Assembly (NCBI RefSeq): GCF_963678635.1
Contig: NC_087062.1
Span: 45,965,758 to 46,029,757 of the forward strand
Length of the DNA: 64,000 nt
DNA from: Symsagittifera roscoffensis
Lineage: Eukaryota > Xenacoelomorpha > Acoela > Convolutidae
Reading direction: 5' to 3'
Shown piece by piece: positions 48,729 to 58,817 of this stretch. The notes beneath the pieces are model-generated. The model saw only the letters and a list, made by a program, of their open reading frames with translations. It made no database searches and was not told where the DNA came from. Each line of letters begins with the position of its first letter. The first letter of the stretch is position 1. The position numbers and the translations under genes were made by a program.

Positions 48729-49197
48729 GAAATGCGCTCGGCGATAAGTAGTTTTTATTAAGTTATTCGATAGGGATTAGAGTCAAGGATTAAGTTTAGA
48801 TTAGGATTAAGTTTTTATTATGGATTAGGTTTTTATATGATAGTATAGGTGTGTGATGTTTATGTGTCTATGTTATGCTATTGTTATGATAGGTTTTATG
48901 TTTGTGTCATAAAAGACCTGGGGCACTCCAGGTCATCAAGGTGACAGCGCACATTCGTGCTACTCTGACAAAGGCAAAGGTGGACGATCCACCTTGGTGC
49001 TAAAATTTTAAATCAGAATTGTGAAAAGAATTTCAATGGAGAGTTTTAAAGAATTGATTGATGTTGTATCCAAAAATGATGGTTCTAAGTCGCGACTTGT
49101 TTTTTTAGATCTTGATTGATCAGAAATTGTTTATTGAATGCATTGAATCAAACGAAGAAATCACACGACACGACAAGAAAAATCAACACGATAAGAA
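48729..49197 (+). other. non-coding spacer with two perfect hairpins
   Basis: Between pol and the first accessory ORF there is no coding signal. GACCTGG/CCAGGTC (48915-48921 with 48928-48934) and AAGGTGGA/TCCACCTT (48977-48984 with 48988-48995) are perfect hairpins with short loops. They may separate transcription or translation units. Confidence 0.65.
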
Positions 49198-51705
49198 ATG
49201 GGTGACACGAACGAACTCATGGAATTCCTCTCAGCGAGTCTAGGAGCGACTCTAGACGAGATCTATCAGCGGCTGATCGATTGTGATTTCACACGAGAAG
49301 ACCCGGGGTTGGCGATGTTTGTGGTCGCACTCCTCAATGCACTAGGACGAGAGGGTCGGGGGAATCGCCCTACAGAAGTCGTGTTGATGTTGGCCTTCGG
49401 TGAGTCCGGGACCGCCGAGAGAGGCCGAAACCGATTGATGAGATGGAGGCGTGGAGAAATGTCTGGCCACGACCTGGCTCGTGAGCCAGGACTGGGTGAG
49501 CAGAGGGACCACCGGCTAGGTGAGATGCCCTTACCAGTCCAACCGGCGCAGCCACTCATCGGAGCGAAGAGACAACGTGATGGGCCAGGCCCGTCACATT
49601 CGGTCGACTCTCCTACAGCTGCTCCTCCTTTGAAGAAAGTGAGGGTGAGCGAGATAGAGATCCAGACGTCAGAGACGATCGAGACGCTGGAAAAGAAGGA
49701 GAAAGATCAGAGCGAGCTGTGTGCCAAACTCCAGGAGTATAGGGCAATAGCTCGAGAGAGGGACGAATGGAAGAAGAAATACGAAGATCTGCAGGTGGCT
49801 TATAAGGAGGATGAAATAAAGCACCTGAAGGAGCTGTATATGGCGAAGGTGAGCCAAGTGTCACCGGAAGTCCTGGCGAGCATGAGATCCTCGGAGGGAT
49901 CCAACGACACACGCCCCAGGACAACAGCGCAGGAGCTATGCGCATCGAGAGGACCTGAGGTTCTGGATTTGCGTGCATCAAGGGGGCCCGAGGCTCCTCA
50001 GCAGACACTACCGTCTGCTTCGAGTCAGAGGTTCACGATACCAGACCCTTCTGACACCTATCTAGCTCCTCAATTCCAGGAATCATTTAACCAAGTGGCC
50101 AGAGCCGCGATGGATGAGATCAACAGAGGCACTGAGCGGACACAGGTTAGGATCGTTCCTTCCCAACGTCGTGATCATTCATCAAATAGCTCGGAGCGAA
50201 CAACCCGCACGATATCGTGTTCTGCGCCTGGTGGAGTCTTTGAGAAGTCTCGCGTGGTAGACATCAGGAAGAATCTGATGGCACGTCATCAGTTCACGCA
50301 AGTGCCAGCCGAGCATCCTCGAGCCTGCCTGAATGACATGAGCTGGAACCCCGCCACGAACGACCAGGTAATTCCCCCAGGGAGTCGCCATTTGATCATT
50401 GGAGACAGTTTGGTGAGAGATCTGAATGAGATCTTCGTCTATGGTCAGACTACCATTCTGTCCTTTGGAGGAGCCTCAGTGGCTCAGGTCATCAAAATGA
50501 TGGAGTTCCAGAGCGAGGATCATCTGGATACATTAATAATAATGCTGGGGACCAATGACGTCTCGAGAGCCCCCGTGACTCAGGAGAGCAAGTGGGAGCC
50601 CCTACTGGTGTGTCTCTTGAACGAATTGAACGAGAAGTACAGACCCAAGCTTGTGATCTTGTGCACGATACCACCAAATCCTTTGGTGGGCACCATAGTT
50701 GCAGATTTCATGAATAGCAACGTCACGCGGTGGAATGAAATGACCCGCAGTCTGGTGAGGAACAACCCTGGCGAGTTGCGACTCTTGGATCTCGAAAATA
50801 TGCTGCGCATGACTGACCACATCGCGCTCACTAAAGATGGAGTGCTTTTCAATACCCAACGAGGGAGGCATTGGATTAATGATGTGTTTCAGACGCAATT
50901 GAGGGAAGCGGAGCAAGAGTCGAGGGCGATCGGTTCTTTGGCTCGGACCAATTCGACCGGAGAGAGTAGAATAAGGGCAACCGTGCCCGAATCCCTCGCC
51001 AACCGTCTAGGGCCCTTGGCAACGGAGACGGTTGGAGCCGCAACCGTTGCTCCAAGTTCAAACGTGAGAGACAGGCTAGGGACTGCTCCTCCTCCCAGGC
51101 CGCAATCGATTGGAAGCCGACTCGGCAGATCGGTGGAACAGAACAACAGGAATAACTCCCAGACCGCGTCTAGGAGGAACGATCCGCCTGCCACGACAAA
51201 TCCTGCTTCGATAGCAGGACCGTCTACAAGTACCGTACCAGCGGAGGGAATCGAATCAGGCAGCAGGCTGCTTTGGAATAGATCAGATCCTAGTCATTGG
51301 GGTCAGTATAAGACAGACATGTCGGCGAAGTTGAACATGAATACCTTGACGTGTCGGGAGGACGCAATGAGAATGACTGGCGGAGAAAGTCCCACAGTAT
51401 CGCGACTTTATCGGATACCGGGCGTGGATTGGCTGCTAGCAGAGCAGGAGAAATTCAGCTCCTCGACCTCACTCCGACATGTAGACTTGAATGGATTGCC
51501 TCATGACAATACCTTTGGACCTTTGAACACCCGGTCGCTCACCGATGTTCGAGATAGGACCCGGGAAAGGACACCACCTGCTCGCAAGGGCAAATTCCAG
51601 ACAGAGAACAAGCCCAATAACAAGCATCACAAGATGTACAGGCAGTTCGCTAAACCACCCGGTCAGACGCCTGGCGAGTATTCGAGGGACTACCCCGAAC
51701 GATAA
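49198..51705 (+). CDS. accessory ORF with SGNH-hydrolase domain (giant element)
   Basis: An 835-residue open frame starts with ATG at 49198, shortly after a stop-rich spacer. The N-terminal ~100 residues (MELMEFLSASLGATLDEIYQ-like helix-rich part) are followed by a linker and a coiled coil at about residues 155-220. An SGNH/GDSL hydrolase-like domain lies at about residues 395-570: LIIGDSLVRDL (block I, GDS at 402-404), ILSFGGASVAQV (block II), IIMLGTNDVS (block III, GTND at 451-454) and KDGVLFNTQRGRHWIN (block V). The C-terminal ~260 residues are Arg/Ser/Pro-rich and probably disordered. SGNH proteins act on ester bonds; in retroelements their role is unproven. It lies downstream of pol inside the LTRs and appears whole. 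Confidence 0.85.
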   Translation: MGDTNELMEFLSASLGATLDEIYQRLIDCDFTREDPGLAMFVVALLNALGREGRGNRPTEVVLMLAFGESGTAERGRNRLMRWRRGEMSGHDLAREPGLGEQRDHRLGEMPLPVQPAQPLIGAKRQRDGPGPSHSVDSPTAAPPLKKVRVSEIEIQTSETIETLEKKEKDQSELCAKLQEYRAIARERDEWKKKYEDLQVAYKEDEIKHLKELYMAKVSQVSPEVLASMRSSEGSNDTRPRTTAQELCASRGPEVLDLRASRGPEAPQQTLPSASSQRFTIPDPSDTYLAPQFQESFNQVARAAMDEINRGTERTQVRIVPSQRRDHSSNSSERTTRTISCSAPGGVFEKSRVVDIRKNLMARHQFTQVPAEHPRACLNDMSWNPATNDQVIPPGSRHLIIGDSLVRDLNEIFVYGQTTILSFGGASVAQVIKMMEFQSEDHLDTLIIMLGTNDVSRAPVTQESKWEPLLVCLLNELNEKYRPKLVILCTIPPNPLVGTIVADFMNSNVTRWNEMTRSLVRNNPGELRLLDLENMLRMTDHIALTKDGVLFNTQRGRHWINDVFQTQLREAEQESRAIGSLARTNSTGESRIRATVPESLANRLGPLATETVGAATVAPSSNVRDRLGTAPPPRPQSIGSRLGRSVEQNNRNNSQTASRRNDPPATTNPASIAGPSTSTVPAEGIESGSRLLWNRSDPSHWGQYKTDMSAKLNMNTLTCREDAMRMTGGESPTVSRLYRIPGVDWLLAEQEKFSSSTSLRHVDLNGLPHDNTFGPLNTRSLTDVRDRTRERTPPARKGKFQTENKPNNKHHKMYRQFAKPPGQTPGEYSRDYPER

Positions 51706-51707
51706 CA

Positions 51708-54536
51708 GTGGTTGGAGACGATAAGAGATATGGGAACCTGAAGGCCCCAATAGGCGATGGCCTTTTTGCAGCTTATGATCCCTTGGACAAGAAGGCTGCC
51801 AAGTATCTGATTGTGGCCGGCTCCGATTATCTCTACACGCCCCGTTCTCTCTTCTGGCCTGATGTGATTTTCTTGACGGCACCTAAATTGGACTGGGGAC
51901 AAGCAATCGGCATGATGATAAGTGTGCGAAGGGTGGTCAGTATGGAGCCGCAGGTAATAGTGGTTGCAGGCTCAAATGATCATCTGCAAAGCAGGGGCTT
52001 ATTGTCACATCTGACGGATGGGTCGATCCCGAGTAACGAGGTTATAGGGGAGGTGATGATGACACTGCTCTCGGCGATGGCCGAGGTAGAGGCAGCAGCA
52101 AGACAACGCTTCACCATGAATGTGGTGAAGGTGATCTTTGTATTGTCACCAGGCTACGCTGCGTTGCCAGAACCCCTTCAATTTGTGTACACAATGGTCA
52201 CAACGATAGCAGAGGGGATATTCAACGTGATAATTCCTGCCCCGAACAGAGTAGTAGACCCAGATAATTACTACCCATCCCGATCTGAGCTTCCCGCTGT
52301 TTGGGCTGACATTTCCAATGCCATACAAGGGCTCAAAGATTGTAGCACAACTCGGTTGGTGCTAGATGAAGTTCTGGGGTTGGAGCTGTCCAACTTCGCC
52401 AGATTACTGAAGTTAAGACCAGGGGTAGATGACGATCATCTGTTAGTACAACAGGTGGCTGATGATCTCTGGTTCAGACAGATGGATCATGCAGAGAATG
52501 AGCAGGGAAGGATGATCAGAAAGAACATGACGTCAGCGGAGGAGGACCTCATGGCAATGGCTTTGCGTACGAAGCCGCACAACAACGTATGGTTGTATTT
52601 GTCACCGAGGCTGTGCACCTTGGGTGAGGACGCATTCGAGCATGCGCCGGCAATAATTAAAGAGATACACGTGTATCTAAAGAACCTATTTGATGCCCGG
52701 GAGTTAGCTGGAGGCAAGATGTTGAAACTGATGCAAGACGTAAACACGATGTCGCTGGACAAGTTCCAAGCTGACGTGCTGGCCACGAAGGCACAGTATG
52801 AAAGATCAGATGCTATCTTGGGTGGAATGGGAGTGGGATGGACGCCATCTTTCCTATCGACGTGCTATCCGAAGGCATCTAGGAACCTGATCGCGAGTTT
52901 CGTCAAGGACATCAGGAAGTTGTCGATTGGCCTGGTGCTAGCCTTATACGTGACATTTGGTCATGAAAACTTTGTGAAAGGACCGGCAAACCTCTTTACC
53001 CAAGCGTTGGCAGATTTGAGATTGGATGGACTCCTGACTCTGATTGCCATGACCTACGGTCGACTGGGTGACTTGCTTGTGCTGTTGCGTTACCCTGAAC
53101 AACTACAGGGACCCAGTCGTGAGTTCAATGCACAGTTGGAAACCGCCTCGCTCAAGAAGATGAAAGACTGGAGGACTCTCCTGCTTCAATACCTCTTGCA
53201 ACAGAACAGAAGCGTCACGGGAGAAGACAAGGTGGCGACGAACGCAGGCGAATGTAAGCAGTATTGTGGCATGCCCTTACTGACGGACTTGGCTGTCATG
53301 ATGCGGATTGATCCGTTGGCTCTGGTCCACGGGCTGAGGGAATTCGTCACAGTGGTGTATGGACCGGTGATGTCTTTTGCGTTCCCGGATGTGCAAGTTA
53401 AAGCGTACAGGAATTCGGTGTTGTACGTCAACCTGGTCTCAGTCGTGGATTGTTCCGTGCTGAATTGGGTAGAGCAGAGTGAACTGAGAAGGCTGGCTAG
53501 CGACGATAGGCTGTTCGGAAGAATAGCAGAGCCAGGCTGGGTGTTGATGGACTTCAACAACCATTTCAAATGCCGAATGGGCCGTGAGGATCTGTCCCAC
53601 ATCCAGTTTAACCCAAAACTTTGGAATTTGAGACCAGTGGTGAAAGATACAGGAGAGGCTGTGGGAGTACCTCAATTGCCAGGAGCCTACACCCACGCGA
53701 AAGAGAATCAGCAAACATGGCTTCCTGGGTTCATGCCGCTGCCGGACCAATGCCCTCGATATCCACCGATAAGGAGGATGTTGTTGGGAGTCACATCTCC
53801 CATCATTGCCCCTCGCATCGGAGCAGCTCGTGACGCAGAGAAGAGAATGCTGAAGTGGAGTGGAGGGATGGAGCCGCGCTTCATCGGCTGGAATGTGGCA
53901 GCCGCGCACAAATTCGACTTCTCATTTCCATTTCCTGATGCTTGGAGTAGGAAGAAGATCAAGGCATTACCTTCCAGGAGACCAGAGGTCTCGGCTGAAA
54001 CGTGGAACGAAGTGTATTCTCCCGCGGATGACTTATCGAGACTGAAGTGGTCAGGAGAAGCGAAGGTAGTGATGCTGGAGGTGGCAAGGGAGAGCAGAGG
54101 AGGCTCATATATAACGATAGAAGACCTGGCTCCACATGGCGAGGAGTTAGTAGAATTCCTGGTTGATGATGAATTGTTTTATCACGCAGGAGACATGGCC
54201 GTACCGGCTCGGCCGGACTCGGGCATAGACGCACGACAAGGACCCTCGGGACCCAAGCCGAAGCCTGATGCGGATGACAATGAATTGATGGATCAGGACG
54301 ATAATGATGACGAGACCGGAAGTAAGACTGAAAAACCGGGAGAGACCGATCTAGGAGCGTTGGAGAGGGACTTGCTAGAATACCGGTTCAGTGAAGACGA
54401 CGATGGGGAAGTCGATGGGAGTTTATTGCTGATGGCACCATTGTCCTTCATGTCTCCTACAAAGGAGGCGTCGGCCGATCTATCTCCGATGGACCCAATA
54501 AGCCAGGCTAGAGAGTGCCGAAGCAGGGATCCATAG
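51708..54536 (+). CDS. accessory ORF, 942 residues, SGNH-like start (giant element)
   Basis: The frame opens three bases after the stop of the preceding ORF. No in-frame ATG precedes the conserved start (the first is near 51912), so how it is begun is unclear. The first ~110 residues contain KYLIVAGSDYLYTP, DVIFLTAPKLDWGQAIGMM and VIVVAGSNDHLQSRGLL, an arrangement like SGNH blocks I and III. The rest (~800 residues) is helix-rich with no family I recognise. It ends in an acidic tail rich in D and E (residues ~850-915). It has no signal peptide or membrane segment. It may be a second SGNH-fold protein or partner of the preceding one. Confidence 0.65.
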   Translation: MVGDDKRYGNLKAPIGDGLFAAYDPLDKKAAKYLIVAGSDYLYTPRSLFWPDVIFLTAPKLDWGQAIGMMISVRRVVSMEPQVIVVAGSNDHLQSRGLLSHLTDGSIPSNEVIGEVMMTLLSAMAEVEAAARQRFTMNVVKVIFVLSPGYAALPEPLQFVYTMVTTIAEGIFNVIIPAPNRVVDPDNYYPSRSELPAVWADISNAIQGLKDCSTTRLVLDEVLGLELSNFARLLKLRPGVDDDHLLVQQVADDLWFRQMDHAENEQGRMIRKNMTSAEEDLMAMALRTKPHNNVWLYLSPRLCTLGEDAFEHAPAIIKEIHVYLKNLFDARELAGGKMLKLMQDVNTMSLDKFQADVLATKAQYERSDAILGGMGVGWTPSFLSTCYPKASRNLIASFVKDIRKLSIGLVLALYVTFGHENFVKGPANLFTQALADLRLDGLLTLIAMTYGRLGDLLVLLRYPEQLQGPSREFNAQLETASLKKMKDWRTLLLQYLLQQNRSVTGEDKVATNAGECKQYCGMPLLTDLAVMMRIDPLALVHGLREFVTVVYGPVMSFAFPDVQVKAYRNSVLYVNLVSVVDCSVLNWVEQSELRRLASDDRLFGRIAEPGWVLMDFNNHFKCRMGREDLSHIQFNPKLWNLRPVVKDTGEAVGVPQLPGAYTHAKENQQTWLPGFMPLPDQCPRYPPIRRMLLGVTSPIIAPRIGAARDAEKRMLKWSGGMEPRFIGWNVAAAHKFDFSFPFPDAWSRKKIKALPSRRPEVSAETWNEVYSPADDLSRLKWSGEAKVVMLEVARESRGGSYITIEDLAPHGEELVEFLVDDELFYHAGDMAVPARPDSGIDARQGPSGPKPKPDADDNELMDQDDNDDETGSKTEKPGETDLGALERDLLEYRFSEDDDGEVDGSLLLMAPLSFMSPTKEASADLSPMDPISQARECRSRDP

Positions 54537-54635
54537 AGACTGCTTCATGAATCACCGAGGAGGAGGAAAATCGAAGAGTCGATGAAGATATCATTCCTCA
54601 GTACGTTACCAGAAGAGGAATGAGAAAGATATCAA

Positions 54636-57600
54636 ATGGAACTGGAAGACAAGACAGGAGCAACCTGGAGCCGAGTGAACTTCATGGAAAAATCGTGGGA
54701 CGTGATACGACGATATGGGACACAATCCATAATGAAGGTGGGATTGAATCAACCCATCATGCGTGAGGTCCTGGAGACAATAGTGAACTCCATGGAGTCG
54801 GATGTTCTGAACGAGTCAGTTACAGAAGACAGTGCCGATGACCAGCAGGGCACAAAGAAGTTACTTGTTAGACGAGCCAAAAAAGGGCTGAAGAGACTGA
54901 AAGGAAAGACAGGGAGTCGAGTCGTGAACCAGAGGGTGGTGAAGTCAAAAGCCAAGACCGTGGTGACCTCTCTGATTAGTACGGGTCGGTCAGGCGAGAG
55001 TGGGCAAGGAGATGGTGCGACACCAGCCGGGGGAGAAAAAGAAAACCTGATACCCCCTATGCTCTTGGCAGGTCTGACCGTAACCGCCACAAGGTCGAAG
55101 AAGACGGCGCGAACCCTGGCAGACACTAAGCTAGAAATGGAAATCATCAGTCAATGTGGATCTGGAGGACTTGAAGATTATAGGCCCTCGCGAATCAACA
55201 TGGCCAAGTTGAAACTGGAAGGACAACTCGACGTGGTCGAGTACAGTCGAATAACTGTGCCGGAATCGGTCCACATGGGAGATCCGGCAGGGGGGTTATG
55301 TGGAGATGTTGAAAGCGAGGAACTCCGCGAGAGGGCACCTGATGGCTTGGAGCGAGAAGCGAGCCATGCAAGAATATCTGAAAGAACTTACGGAGAACTC
55401 TAACTTCAATCGAAAAGAGTATGGCACAGTAATGTCATCAGAAGCGAACGAAATTGGATTGGAAAAACTGCTAGAGATTTCTTGGAGGGTGGCCCTCCAG
55501 AAATACTTCGATGAGACGATGAATGCACCTGCGACGGTAGCAGCATACCTGGCTCATCCTTGCGTGAGAACTGATCTGCAAGTACGGTTGGCTTGGTGCT
55601 TGATGGGCATCAAAAAGGCGGAGTAGGAAGCCAGTAATGATTCGAAATCACGAGAACAGGAGCTAGAGTTGATGGAAGCTCTGCGAGCATTGATTTCAAA
55701 AGACGATTCAGCGATAGCATGGGCTAAGCGAAAGGATGCCCTTTGCTTTGTCAGGTTCGTGGTGGATCGTATCCCCACTCCTGTTTTGGGAGAATGCATA
55801 AAGATCATTCGGCAAAAGGGAGTTGATTGTGAAAGGAACTTCCTTAGGGCACTCCTGGAACTATATCAGGACATGCCATTGACTGTGCCAAGCGAGGAGT
55901 CGAATGATATGGAAAGCTATCGCAAGTTGGAAGAGGTGAGAAGATATTCCAACAAAGAATTGAAAGTGAGCCGGGAGTTGATTGAAGCGGTCAGAGGACA
56001 AAAAGAGTTTGCAACACTAGGGAAACGGAAGTCATTCCAATATGTGTCTGGCATACCGGGGATAGCGTATAATCCCTTCGTGAATGAAGAAGCCAGGGAA
56101 GCGTACTTCGACTATGAGCAAGTCACAGTGCTCAACTTCTGGGTTGAACGGATTAAGGAAATCGGAATGCTGATGGTGGAACAACCCAAGCTGGGAATTA
56201 TTCTGGAAGAACGAGTGGTCGAACCCTCGATTCCCGAGCTAAAAGGGCAAGTGAGTTTTGATTGTGGTTCTTGGGACGGTCCCTTGAAAACCAGTCTAGT
56301 AGTGATGTGGGAACTCATGAAGCCTTCCTGGTGTCCCCATCCTAACGCAAGCTTAATCTGGGACATGACCGCGGATATCATGTTATACCGGGATGATGAT
56401 GCGAGTTTACATGATCTGGCCATGATACATCACCTGCTGGCCATGAGATTGACGAAGAGGAAGAGCAACCCGTCCACGGAGCTGTCCGAGGAAGGTACAC
56501 CGAGTAAGTGGTTGAAGCAAGGCACATGCTTGGCTCAACACAGTGGGATGGAAGGACATGTTTGTAACCTGGGACACTGCCTGATTACGCTGAGCGAGCA
56601 GCATCGACAACTGGCACGATTGTACGGGAGATTGAGCATGTCAGATAAGAGTGCCATGGAGTTGGTTGCAGACTGCCATGGGATGACGGACGTAAACCTG
56701 ATCACAGCCTTGGGGTTTTGTAGCATGACGAGTTCGATTGAATCGCTTGAGCGCCTGGAGCGTGCCCATGAGCTAGTGACGTCCCTCAGCGTGGAAGTAT
56801 TCCCTGGAGCATTGCAAACGGAACAGAAGATCGGAGGCTGGAGAGAAGCTCTGGAGAACGAGATGAATCTGAAGGATAGTGAGGCCTATCATAAACCGAC
56901 TGGTTCAAAGTATCTGGTGGGTTCAAGCTCCGCACCATATTGCAGTAGTAGATATCCTACACACATGGTGGTGATGGATGTGAGGACACAGCAGGTGTTG
57001 ATTGATCAACTTTTCTCTGTGCCAAAGTGCGTGAGGTTGGCCAGAATGTCGGAGAGGTCACATGATTTGTTGGCAAAGATCTTTCGGGCAGTCCCGAAGA
57101 GATCTGAAGGCGAGTTGCAAGACGTAGTGGGCGAAGAGTTTCTGAGATTAAACGAAGGCAATGTGAGTGAGTTCCAGAAACAAAAAGCGAGTGGAGCGTT
57201 ACCCACTGAATTCCCCACAATAGAAGAAAAAGACGACTTACACAGAATTCTGATGGAGGTGGAACAGTTGCTGGGAGCCTCAGGGTATCGGACCCGAAGG
57301 AACATAGTGAGAACCCATGGGGAGTATCCTTGCCACTGCTTGGCGCAGACTTTGTGGTACCCCAAACGCGGGAATCTGATGCTAGTATGGGACGTGGAGG
57401 AGTTATACTCCACGGGGTTGCCCGATCAGAATCAACAAGTGTCAATCGTGGTGGTTAGCGCCATGCTAGCAGTGAGATGGCTGGAGGCTAACGCGGACAC
57501 AAGTCAGCAGGAGACGGCCGTGCCGACTCCTGAGCAGCTGAGCAACGTGAAGATGAGTCGTGAATTGGATCTTTTCAGAACCACCTGCAAGGTTCTGAGG

Positions 57601-58071
57601 ATACCTAAAGCCATTGAAAGAATATGGTCAAGGCAAAGATTGATGCCTTGGTTCCGTGCAGTGATGACATCTTGGATGTATGAACGCGCGAAGCGTCACA
57701 TGTCAAGGAACACGGAAGCCTATCAATCTTTCCAGCTAGATATAGGACCAGGAGCCTATAAACGAGCATTCCTGACGCACAGAAACGCGGTCACCACAGC
57801 GGTGAAGCGGGTAGCTGGAACGCCTTGTGTTACTGAAGATGAGAAGAAAGAGGTCTTAAGAGCTGACCTAGAACAAAACGTGAGCCTATGTCTTCACAAC
57901 AGCTTTTGCAGGAACCGGGAGCAGAAGGTGAATGTGGACTTGCTACCTTGCTGCAAACCGAGGCTGTTGGAACAGGAGAGTTGGGGCACGGCCCGCAACT
58001 CCATGGACATGCTGGAGAAAGTGTTGGAAGACAGCGAAGCTGATGATCAAGATGGAGAAGTGATGGAGTGA
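54636..58071 (+). pseudogene. large unknown accessory coding block (giant element)
   Basis: Three long open stretches fill this block in the same direction, with protein-like composition and codon use like the neighbouring accessory ORFs. The first ~250 residues are basic (LLVRRAKKGLKRLKGK). The last ~800 residues are helix-rich with many Cys, Trp and His (PSWCPHPNASLIWDMTAD, CHCLAQTLWYPKRGN, WSRQRLMPWFRAVMTSWMYE). I recognise no domain. It may be one gene that is now interrupted. Position at the 3' end suggests a late or subgenomic product, but no envelope features are seen. Confidence 0.6.
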
Positions 58072-58817
58072 AGATGACCAAAGAAGAGAAGAGAAGGAGA
58101 GAAAACTTGATTGTATTTGTGTGCTAAAACTTAAACCAATCAACCAAGTTTTGATTATTGAACTTGTGAAACTTTTTGTTTTGATCTAGTTTGGTCAGAC
58201 CAAACTTTGAAAATGTTGCAATTGTTAAAATTGTTGAAATCCTTGATTTTAGTTATGGCTATTTATGTATGTATATGAGGAATCTAGGTGAGTATATTTA
58301 CCTATTTATTCACGACTGAAGTTTTTAACCTGTGTAAGACACAAATTCACTGTGTGGCGACATGGTAAGTTTGAGTAAACTCGCTCGAGAAGGGTGGGTA
58401 ACTCAATAACTTTCCTAGCCGCAGAGTTTCTTAGTTTTAATATTGTAAGGACCGCATCAATGACTGATTATACTTGGTGAGTGAAGTTAAGTTAATTTTA
58501 ACGGGTGCGTGGCCGTGCCACGTCCCACTTTTTAATCAGAAGCGAAAAGAAGTTTTATGGCAAAATGACGTAAGTAGTCAGAAAAGAAATTTTATCTAGG
58601 ACACTCCTCATGGTAAAACTTTTGTGAAAATGTTGAAAGGCAGTGAGATGTAGTACGATGCCATTTGTGAACACGTAGTGAGTTGAGGTGGAGTAGATAA
58701 ATTTCATTTTCTTATGCAATTTGTAAGATTGATTACAGAAAACTGGATAACTACTTGACGATAACCCGGTGTTATGCGATCAATAGGGACATTGATGGAG
58801 ACTTGTCCGGGGAGTAT
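58072..58817 (+). other. 3' untranslated region and polypurine tract of the giant element
   Basis: No gene is present. TTGTCCGGGGAG at 58803-58814, two to three bases before the 3' LTR, is the probable polypurine tract. A small perfect hairpin GTGGC-CGT-GCCAC lies near 58508. Confidence 0.65.
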
